The notes under the pieces were generated by a model. It was not told the DNA's origin. It ran no database searches and saw nothing but the letters and a program-made list of their open reading frames with translations. Positions 33,477 through 42,405 of a DNA stretch of 64,000 nucleotides are shown in pieces; the first letter of the stretch is position 1; every line of letters begins with the position of its first letter. Source of the DNA: Craterostigma plantagineum (lineage: Eukaryota > Streptophyta > Magnoliopsida > Lamiales > Linderniaceae). Where the stretch lies: NCBI GenBank assembly GCA_027422505.1, contig JAPQWV010000017.1:12215501-12279500 (forward strand), written 5' to 3'. The translations under genes and the position numbers were made by a program.

Positions 33477-35387
33477 TGCCTATATAAAAATAACATTTTG
33501 TGTTGAAATTCTAAAGTTTGGTCAAATTGAGTCAAAATTGGACTGATTAAAATGTTTTGGGTTGAATTTTAAAATTTCTGGTCAAAAAGGGTCAAAATTG
33601 GACCAATTGAGCTTCAATTGGACCCAATTTTGACCAAGCCCGCGAAAATCATATCTGGACCCAGCTTTGACCAAGCCCATGAATTTCTGCTCATTTACAC
33701 AAAATTTCGCATGAACAGTGACTAAAACCCCTAAAACCCCAAAACCCTTAACGTTATTCACTATCCTAAAATTCCCGAGAAAATTCAAAACTTTCGCAAC
33801 CCCTCTCTCAAAAATTTCGCAACTCCCCGCATCGCGTCGTCGTCAAAATCTGCTTTCAAAATCCGTTTCTTGCTACCTCCATTGTCGCAAATCAGCTTCT
33901 CGGTATGAATACACCTCAGATAAATCAATTTCCAGTCACTTTAAGCTGTTTTGCCCCGTTTCGATTAAATCTGTTAGGTTAGAATAAATTTTTCGCGGCC
34001 TCTGAATCGAACTCATGATATGTTATTAATGTTTAATATCCCCAAATATGCATTGCCCATTCAATTACGAGTCGATTAAGCCCAGATTATAGCATTTTGG
34101 TTGAGATTTGAGTAGGCCTAAGGCTAAAATCATTGCATCGTTTCGCATGCTTTCGCACTGTGTTCTTCACCGCGAAAATTCTCAAGAAAAAAAAATTGCT
34201 TTAAAACGTTAATTTTCGCTGCAACAGTGAGGACAGTTCCGCGAAAATTTTTCCGAGAAATTTCATACGTTGAAAGTTTCGCTACTACAGTGAGTGAGGT
34301 TCCGCGAAATTTTATCCGAGAAATTTCCAGCGCTAAAATTTTCGCTGCTACAGTGACTAAGGAAATGCGAAACTTTCATTCGAGAATTTACATGAGTTAA
34401 AATTTTTTCGCTGCTACAGTATGTGAAGTCCCGCGAAAGTTTATCTGAGAAATTTTTTTTATTCACGACAAAACTTTCTCTGCTACAGTGAGTGTCACCC
34501 CGCGAAAATCTCATAACACATCACTTCATACTACATACTTTCGCATCTTCACTCTTTCGCAACCACAGTGAAACACGAAACTTTTCTCAATGCATAAAGC
34601 TTTTTCTTCCGCAAAACTTTCATATAACTTGCGAAAATTTACCTTACATGCGAAAATTCACTCTGAATGCGAAAACACTTCAACTTGCGAAAATTTTCAT
34701 TATATGCGAAAATTTTGGACAACTTGCGAGACTTCTTCACTTGCGAAAATCTTCCATACTTGCGAAATTTTACTCAGTTTGCGAAAATTTTCTCACGACA
34801 TGACAATGTGCTATCACTTGCGAAATTTTCCTAACACATGCAAAAATTATCTCTATCTGCGAAATTTCCTTGATATATGCGAAAATGTGTATCGACTTGT
34901 CTATGTATGATAACTTGCGAATTTTCTCATTACATGCGAAAATTTGGACAACTTGCGCGATTTCTTAACTTGCGAAAATTTTCCATACTCGCGAAATTTT
35001 ACTCACTATGCGAAAATTTCTCATGACATGTCTATGTGCAATTACTTGCGAAAATTTCCTAATGCATGCGAAAATTTTCCTATCTGCGAAATTTACCCAA
35101 TATGCGAAAAGTAACATTACTTGCGAAAATTTTCTCTATCACTTAGCGAATTTTCATTACATGCGAACCTTTACACAATATGCGAAAATTTTCCACTACT
35201 TACATGCGAAAATTGTCTTCAATTCAAAATTACTAAGTGCTAAATCCTTTTTGCATGCGAAATTTTTTTGAAACAACAGGCGAGACTTCCTAACTTGCGA
35301 AAATTTTCCATGTCTATTTGTTTAGCAAATTCTCTCATCTCACATTAATTCCTACTACTCATATTTCAATTACTGTCAAGCGCAGAT
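33477..35387 (+). mobile_element. Post-pol noncoding region of S with GCGAAAATTT array
   Basis: GTCAAAATTGGACC repeats near 33520-33630 are followed, from about 34165 to 35305, by dozens of TTGCGAAAATTT / CGCGAAATTTTATCCGAGAA units at roughly 18-60 bp spacing. The first part also has repeated GCTACAGTGAGTGA segments. Open frames at 34492-34910 and 35008-35271 are repeat translations, not genes. Confidence 0.75.
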
Positions 35388-35519
35388 ATGACTGAAAAAG
35401 ATCAAAGCACAATTGAAGCGCTTGAGGCGGCTGCAATCCAAAGGGACATTGCTCGCATCGAACTCAACACGCGTCTCTATGTCCCACCACGCGAGCAGAT
35501 CTTCCCACTAAGTCAATGG
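35388..35519 (+). pseudogene. First 44 codons of the extra 3' ORF of S (split by B)
   Basis: ATG at 35388 opens an acidic/basic mixed N-terminus that ends at ...FPLSQW, exactly at the B insertion point. After removing one AATGG copy the frame continues without shift at 45393, so this is the true start of the downstream ORF. AATGG at 35515-35519 is the left target duplication of B. Confidence 0.85.
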
Positions 35520-36239
35520 TGTAGGACCCCGGTCCCCGCAAATTAGGTCGGCCAATAAGTTACATATGTGACCAATGTAATTTCATGTTAATTTTGTATA
35601 TGTTATATGCTCATGTGATGTTACGAATTTTACGCTCGTGAGTGTTACAAGTATTATGTGCAATTAAGTGCCAAGGATATGGATTCGTGATGACCCCAAC
35701 CTAGGAAAGGAGAATTTTTCGAAAATAGTAAAGGAGAGGAAGATGCAATTTTAGATGGGCTAAGATTTCTTATGGACTAGGAACTTAATTATTATTGGGC
35801 TAGAACCTAATATTAGGCCCAAAGTGAGTTAAATCAAGTGGGGAGACAAGCCTTCCTCAAAATAAGGAAAACCCACGCCAACCTATGCCTTACCCCTCAT
35901 ATCTAAATAAAATACCTAGCAAAAATTATCAAAACTCCATAAGCATACTTGAAAACCAACGAAAGCAAGGGAAGGAAAAGAGGAATGAGCCGAGACGAAA
36001 TCCACACCATAAGCACCCCAAATTAGCTTAGGATCTTGAATTGGTAAGTAAACTTCCTTCCCTAAGCCTTTCAATTCGTAATTTTGGTAGTATGGGATGA
36101 ATTAATGTCATTAATGCAAATTTTAGTCTAAGAAGGAATGCGAAAATCCTAAGTGTGAGGCATAAGCTCATGTTAAGGTCCCTACTTGGATAAATCAGTG
36201 TTGGGATTGCTCAATGTACGATTTAGGAACCATGCAATG

Positions 36240-37100
36240 ATTTCTCGAGATAGGAACCAACCGATTTTGGGTAGAGAAGGGATGGAATTGAAGAGTTTCG
36301 ACTAGGTTAATGAGATAAATGTAGTTTCGATGGGATGAATTTTAGGGTTTCGATCGAAAGTGAATAGGAAATTAGAGCTTCGATTGAGTGCTATTAGCCA
36401 ATGGACTCTCGATCGAAAGTAGGGAATTAATTCTAGAGTTTCGGACGACATTTGAATACATCCAAGTTCGATTAAATCAATTTGCAAGATAGTAAATTTA
36501 ACAAGTCATGAGTTTCGACCGAAACTCATTTCATTACTTGAGTATCGATCGAAACCTCGTACCAAACCCTCAAATTGATCGAAAGAGATCCTCAATGCAT
36601 GTATAGTTTCGGGCGAAATGATGATAATGACGTAAGAATGATGAAATGGCGCAGCGAAACTCCCTCAATTAAGCGAAACTAACATAGACTAACCATCGAT
36701 TTGAATTAGAATTTAGCATAAAGGAGTTTCGATCGAAAAGTCTGCTTTCGGTCGAATTAGATCTCGGCGAAACTTGTATGAATAAGCCAAATCAATCGAA
36801 ACCTAAAATCTATCCCATGTGATTGATCGAAAGAAATAACTTGAAAGGGTTTCGGCCGAAAGAAAACTCGGCGAAACTCAACCCTATCAAGCCATCGATC
36901 GAAACTAGGGTTTAGGGTACAACAATTTAATTAAATCGAATCGGGCAAAGTAGATCTCAATAGCTAATCACTTTCGCCTAGCTTCTTATGCTAGGAATTT
37001 TAATGTTTGGACTTATAATTTAATCGGGAATAACAACTTAGGAGGGATTGAACACTTAGAAGTTTCGATCGAAACCGAATCACAATTTTGGGACTTTCGC
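36240..37100 (+). repeat. TTTCGATCGAAA motif array in B LTR
   Basis: About 20 copies of TTTCGATCGAAA or half sites (GTTTCGATC, ATCGAAAC, GGCGAAAC) at irregular spacing. The full 12-mer is a perfect palindrome. Second copy at 43180-43980 in the 3' LTR. Confidence 0.8.
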
Positions 37101-37375
37101 CGAGACGTATGGGTGAAGCATTAATTTCCTAAGTTAACTTAATCGAGGGTAGGAAATCAAATGACTTAAGAAAAATTCAAATAAGGCAAATTGAACAATT
37201 TGGAGTCTAGAAAATTTGTACAAATCCAAATAATTAATAAGACGGAATTTAATTATCTCGACGAATCAGCCAAGGAAAACAAGGTACTAATACTTCAATA
37301 ATTTTATTTAAAGGTCGAACTTTAGGAGCGAACGAGGACGTACGCTAATTAAGCTTGGACCACAGGTAAGTAGAA

Positions 37376-38155
37376 ATTCAACTACGACACGTAACTTGCC
37401 TGCGTTCCGAATTATGTGCTCGTGTGATTTATGTGAAAGATGCATGTTAAGACATGATATAATTTTACGTATGATGGCATGGTTTGCATATGTACATGAG
37501 CATAGCATGAGCACTTGCACGCATGCGTTGCACGTAAGGCGCGAGGTATGAGCGTGCATAAGATCGTCTGTGTGCGATGTATACTCGCCGATATTGGCGT
37601 TGGTGTCGACTCGAATGAAGAGTCACGGCTACCCCTATGCGGCCATGGCGAATGAAGCCATAAGGCCTGTATAAGAGGCTGGGGAAATACCCCGTATGCG
37701 GGAGATGCAACCTGGAGGGTGCGGCCCGGGGCACACGCTGAGTAAGGGAAGATTCCTTCGGGTGACCTTCTAGCGTGTAAAACACTACCCGGAGGGAAGA
37801 TTCCTTCGGGTGACCTCCGTGGTTAGTGGCCTCGGTGTTGGCTGCCAGTGAGCAGCGTCCGCGTGGAGGCCACACTGAGTAAGGGAAGATTCCTTCGGGT
37901 GACCTTCTAGTGTGAGAACCTCCACACTTGAGATCTCTATGATATGGCGCATAGTGGGATAGAAAGCCGAGGGCCCGAATGAAATAAAAGTATAAGAAAA
38001 AGAGTATGAGTCAGGAGAAGAGTAAGAGTACGAGTAGAAGTGTACGAGCGATAGAAAACGACGACGTGGATTGTCGATCGTTAGGACATGTGCATACATG
38101 CATAATTTCCGCTTACTGAGCCTCGGTGGCTCATTGTTTACGTTACGTGTTGTAG
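37376..38155 (+). other. Candidate intron inside the B LTR
   Basis: 5' site CACAG/GTAAGTAG (GT at 37376) and 3' site GTGTTGTAG/G (AG 38154-38155), with a CTTAC branch-like motif at 38112-38116. It corresponds to the candidate intron in LTR K (2143-3058). The hairpin TGAGCCTCGGTGGCTCA lies between the branch-like motif and the 3' site. The 3' LTR copy is at 44253-45042. Confidence 0.4.
37731..37917 (+). repeat. Threefold AAGATTCCTTCGGGTGACC repeat in B LTR
   Basis: GGAAGATTCCTTCGGGTGACC occurs three times (near 37747, 37795 and 37883), twice within a larger CTGAGTAAG...CTTCTAG(C/T)GTG unit. Its position equals that of the unrelated threefold repeat in LTR K. Confidence 0.8.
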
Positions 38156-38180
38156 GTACAGACGATCACGGTACGTGATC
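38117..38180 (+). other. Paired hairpins in B LTR
   Basis: TGAGCCTCGGTGGCTCA (38117-38133) and GATCACGGTACGTGATC (38164-38180). Compared with K and E, the first stem has T-A changed to C-G at one pair, preserving the fold; the second is identical. Confidence 0.7.
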
Positions 38181-38503
38181 CTAACGTTATGCGAGGCCAG
38201 TCTTTTGAAGCTATCAGGCTGCTTTTGAGGTGGGAGTGTGTGTATGGATGACGACCTGTGAAGGCCGGGCACATAGGGAGCTTTTGGCTGCACGCACACA
38301 CACACTTGTATTTTGTGAAGACACAATTTCGATGATTTGTAGAACGAATTACGAATATTCTTTTAACATGTATATAAGACTTCCGCATGCACGTTTAAAA
38401 TGAAAAATTTTATTCGCATTTTTACGTAACCCGCACGATAACAAAGCATTAACACTTAGATTTAGAACGGAATACTAGGGCGGGACGCCGGGTCCTGACA
38501 GAG

Positions 38504-38515
38504 TGGTATCAGAGC
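38504..38515 (+). other. Primer-binding site of element B (tRNA-Met)
   Basis: TGGTATCAGAGC three bases after the LTR end. Confidence 0.92.
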
Positions 38516-38653
38516 TTCGGTCACAGGTCCTGTAGACTGTCCCTACACACACACTCAAAAGCGCGGAAGCGGCCTTGCTTGTAAGTATCATGTTATCTGA
38601 ATTCTTTGTATGGTTTAATTTATTGGCCTTAGGAATTGTCAGGATAGGTAAAA

Positions 38654-39964
38654 ATGGTAAGACTTAGGGGTGAAGGAAGTAGGGAGTCGGATCAAGGTAG
38701 GGACCCTAATAACCCTCCTGATAGCCGGGATGCTACCATCCTGCAACTGACTGAACTGGTCCGGCAACAGTCGGCCCAGATTCAGCAGCTGATCCAGCAG
38801 CAAAACGCTGGTGGACAATCAGCCAACCTACCTTCCCCACCTGAACGAATTGAGATGATCGGGGAAAGGTTTAGAAAGCTCAACCCTCCCCTGTTTCAGG
38901 ATGCGGTTGACCCCACGTCCGCTGAGGATTGGCTGAGGACGCTGGAGAACATGTTCCAGCACAGCCGCACCCCGGAGGCGGAAAAGGTCATGTGCGCTGC
39001 CTACCTGCTAAGGGGGAGCGCCGGACACTGGTGGGAAACCGTCTCAGCCGTCGAAAACCCCCTAACGATGAGCTGGGATAGGTTTAAGGAAATCTTCAGG
39101 GGAAAGTATTACACCGCCCCTGTCAGAGCACAATGGATGAATGAGTTCATCAACCTCCGCCAGGGAGCAATGATAGTGGCGGAGTACATCATGAAATTCG
39201 AGCAACTCTCAAGGTTTGCCGCTCACATGGTCAGTACGGACGCGCTCAAGATCGAGCGGTTCATGGAAGGGTTGAAGCCCGAGTTATACCGGGATGCGAG
39301 TATGGCTGGGATCCAGGGAGCCACATACGCACAAGTGGCTGAAAGGGCGCTGGTGGCGGAGCAGGCAGAGGCTAGAATTGCTCGCGCCCAAGAAGCCAAG
39401 CGCAAGTTCGTACAAGGGCCGCAAGGGAGCGGAAGTAACCCAAAGCGACAGTTCACTCCCAAGGGTGGAAAGCCGAACTTTCAGAATCGACCAGGACCAC
39501 CCCCACAGTTTAACCCCAACCAGGGTGGACCTCAGCAGGACCTACCCGTATGCCCTAAGTGTGCGCGGAGGCACACGGGAGTCTGCAACTCCCAAAATGC
39601 CGTCTGCTTCAAATGTGGCAAGACGGGCCACTATCTCAGGGCATGTCCGGAAGGTGGATCCGGAAGCCAAGCTGGAAACCAAGCAGCACCACCAAGGGTA
39701 CCAGCCAGGGTTTTCACTATAACCTCCGAGGAAGCGGAAAATAACCCGGCAGTGGTGCCAGGTACCCTTCTCGTCTATGAAACCCCCACATGCATCCTAG
39801 TCGACTCGGGGGCGACCCACTCATTTGCTTCCACTAAGTACGTCACAAGGGTAGGAGTCACGCCTCACCATGCTGAGTGCGAATTTAGGGTTACAGTTCC
39901 GAACGGGAATCCTACCCAAACTAATCAAGTTTTACGGGATTGCCCAGTAGTGATCGGAGATTAG
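38654..39964 (+). CDS. gag: Gag and start of protease of element B
   Basis: Open frame of 436 codons from ATG 38654 to TAG 39962. N-terminal charged and Gln-rich region with LTELVRQQSAQIQQLIQQQ, then the Gag core (AEDWLRTLENMFQHS, AGHWWETVSAVENPLTMSWD, FINLRQGAMIVAEYIMKFEQ, RFMEGLKPELYRDASMAG). A Gly/Pro/Gln-rich linker and one CCHC knuckle follow (CFKCGKTGHYLRAC, about residue 320), then protease with ILVDSGATHSFASTKYV. The TAG falls inside protease: matching sequence continues in frame to about 40013, then a frameshift precedes RT. Element D has the same order, so the stop is damage. Confidence 0.92.
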   Translation: MVRLRGEGSRESDQGRDPNNPPDSRDATILQLTELVRQQSAQIQQLIQQQNAGGQSANLPSPPERIEMIGERFRKLNPPLFQDAVDPTSAEDWLRTLENMFQHSRTPEAEKVMCAAYLLRGSAGHWWETVSAVENPLTMSWDRFKEIFRGKYYTAPVRAQWMNEFINLRQGAMIVAEYIMKFEQLSRFAAHMVSTDALKIERFMEGLKPELYRDASMAGIQGATYAQVAERALVAEQAEARIARAQEAKRKFVQGPQGSGSNPKRQFTPKGGKPNFQNRPGPPPQFNPNQGGPQQDLPVCPKCARRHTGVCNSQNAVCFKCGKTGHYLRACPEGGSGSQAGNQAAPPRVPARVFTITSEEAENNPAVVPGTLLVYETPTCILVDSGATHSFASTKYVTRVGVTPHHAECEFRVTVPNGNPTQTNQVLRDCPVVIGD

Positions 39965-40016
39965 GAACTGCCCATAGACCTCATAATAATTCCCATGAAT
40001 GATTACGAGGTAATAC

Positions 40017-40817
40017 TTGTGGCTATCGAAGTACGGAGCTGTCATAGACTGCCACCGCAAGATAGTCACGCTCAATACGGATGGAAATAAACCCCTCAAG
40101 TTCGTAGGAACTAGCAAGGGAACCATGATCTCTAGGATATCAGCGCTGAAAGCCCAACGACTGATCAGATCAGGGTGCGAAGCCTATCTGGTATTCGCTA
40201 TCACGTCGGAGGAGGATCCCTCTCCGAAATTCGAGGAAGTGCCGGTAGTTAAGGAGTTCCCTGACGTATTCCCCGAGGAATTACCGGGACTACCACCCGA
40301 GCGAGAAATAGAGTTCGCCATAGATCTGGTACCTGGAGCGGCGCCAGTATCTAAGACCCCCTATCGGCTAGCACCGACGGAGATGAAGGAGTTAAAGCAC
40401 CAACTCGACGAACTCCTGCAGAAGGAGTTCATACAGCCGAGTTTCTCTCCCTGGGGAGCGCCGGTGCTATTCGTGAAGAAGAAAGATGGGTCTATGCGAC
40501 TATGCATAGACTATAGGGAGCTGAATAAGTTGACGATCAAGAACAAGTATCCACTCCCTAGGATAGACGATCTATTCGATCAACTACAAGGCGCGACAGC
40601 TTTCTCCAAGATCGATTTAAGATCGGGCTATCACCAACTGAGGATCCGGAAGGAAGATGTCCCGAAGACGGCCTTTAGTACGCGTTATGGCCACTACGAG
40701 TTTCTGGTGATGCCATTCGGGCTGACTAATGCGCCTGCAGCTTTTATGGATTTAATGAACCGAGTGTTCAAACCCTACTTAGATAAGTTTGCATCGTCTT
40801 CATTGATGACATCCTAA
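40017..40817 (+). pseudogene. pol: Reverse transcriptase of element B, N-terminal two thirds
   Basis: Contains [14 protein letters not shown] (end of protease region), [51 protein letters not shown] and [21 protein letters not shown] one-base loss near 40790 shifts the frame just before the catalytic aspartates, which resume as FIDDILIYS in the frame used downstream. The polymerase is therefore not translatable as one chain. Confidence 0.92.
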
Positions 40818-42370
40818 TCTACTCACGGACGAAGGACGAGCACGAAGAACACCTGAGAACAGTTCTAGGAATACTACGGGAGAAGCAACTATACGCCAAG
40901 TTCAAGAAGTGCGAATTTTGCCTTGACCAAGTCGCCTTCTTGGGGCATATAGTGTCAGGAGAAGGGATTTCTGTGGACCCAAAGAAGATAGAAGCTATTA
41001 GCAACTGGCCCAGGCCGACGAATGTGACGGAAATACGAAGTTTCCTCGGTCTGGCAGGATACTATAGGAAGTTTATAAAGGACTTCTCGAAAATAGCGTC
41101 GACACTGACGAGGCTGACCAGGAAGAATACTCCATTTCAATGGACCATGGAATGTGAACGGAGCTTCCAAGAGTTGAAAGAAAGGCTTACGACGGCCCCA
41201 GTTCTCACAATTCCATCGGGAACTGGAGGATTCACCGTTTATAGCGATGCGTCTAAGAACGGGTTAGGGTGTGTGCTAATGCAGAACGGGAATGTAGTAG
41301 CATACGCCTCTCGTCAACTAAAGGAGTACGAGAAGAATTACCCGACGCACGACTTAGAACTGGCGGCAGTGGTCTTTGCTCTCAAGAATTGGAGGCATTA
41401 CCTCTATGGAGAGCGGTGTGAGATATACACTGACCACAAGAGCCTCAAGTACTTCTTCACGCAAAAGGAGCTGAACATGAGGCAAAGGAGGTGGTTAGAG
41501 TTAGTTAAGGATTACGACTGTGTAATCAACTACCACCCAGGCAAGGCGAACATAGTAGCCAATGCCTTAAGCCGAAAAGCAGTTAGTGTAGAACTGCAAC
41601 TGCCAGAAGTAGAAGTCGTAAGGTTAGGCGAGGTTGAGGCGCAGCTAGCAGCCTTAACTTTGCAACCGACACTGCTGGAGCAGATCAAGACAGCGCAAGG
41701 AGCAGACGAGTTGTACGCGAAAATTAAGGTGGCACAACCGGAACAACCAACTGGAGACCTTATGATACGGGGAGACGAACGATTATATTTCAGGAGTCGG
41801 TTGTATGTGCCAGACGACGCTGAACTACGACGGCTAATAATGACGGAAGCCATTTCTATGATACGAGAAAGAATGCGAACGGCACAGAGTCGACAGAAAA
41901 GCTACGCAGATAGAAGACGTCGACCACTGGAATTTGACGAAGGCGATATGGTGTTTGTGAAAGTATCGCCAATGAAGGGCGTGAAAAGGTTTGGAAAGAA
42001 AGAAAAGCTAAGTCCTAGGTACATAGGACCATTCAGAATACTGAAAAGGGTAGGCGAGGTAGCATATCAATTGGAGCTACCTGCGTCACTAGCGCAAGTG
42101 CATGACGTGTTCCACGTCTCGACACTACGGAAATACCTAGCTGACCCAAACCACGTGCTAGGAAATGAGTCCTTACATCAACAATTGAAGCCGGATCTGA
42201 GTTACGAGGAGACTCCGGTGGAAATATTGATGTACGAGACTAAAAGACTAAGGAATAAAGATATTCCCTTAGTGAAAGTACTGTGGCGGAACCAGCCCAC
42301 GGAAGAAGCCACATGGGAACGGGAAGACGAAATGAGAATTCGTTACCCCGAGTTGTTTCACACGGGCTGA
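40800..42370 (+). pseudogene. pol: RT end, RNase H and coreless integrase of element B
   Basis: The frame is open from about 40800 to TGA at 42370. It encodes the RT end ([40 protein letters not shown]), RNase H ([53 protein letters not shown]), and the spacer to LRRLIMTEA at about 41850. It then passes directly to [20 protein letters not shown], the integrase C-terminal region, and to [12 protein letters not shown] and the chromodomain-like tail [10 protein letters not shown]...EEATWERE. The zinc-binding and DDE core, kept in element D, is missing without breaking the frame. Confidence 0.92.
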
Positions 42371-42392
42371 TTTCGGGGGCGAAATCCTCCTT

Positions 42393-42405
42393 AAGGGGGG
42401 GAGGA
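42393..42405 (+). other. Polypurine tract of element B
   Basis: AAGGGGGGGAGGA directly before the 3' LTR start TGTAGGACCCC. Confidence 0.88.

Larger units (their letters stand above)
35520..38500 (+). mobile_element. 5' LTR of element B
   Basis: Starts TGTAGGACCCCGG and ends CGGGTCCTGACA. Contains a TATCTAAATAAAATA promoter-like region near 35900, an array of TTTCGATCGAAA motifs (36240-37100), a candidate intron (37376-38155), a tandem repeat (37731-37917) and two hairpins (38117-38180). The antisense ORFs of 136 and 104 codons here recur in the 3' LTR only because the LTRs are copies. Confidence 0.93.

Noticed and set aside
37465..37875. Antisense ORFs of 136 and 104 codons repeated at 37465-38099 and 44352-44986
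   Set aside because: They are present twice only because they lie in the two LTRs of B. Their translations follow the tandem repeat AAGATTCCTTCGGGTGACC and show no domain or signal.
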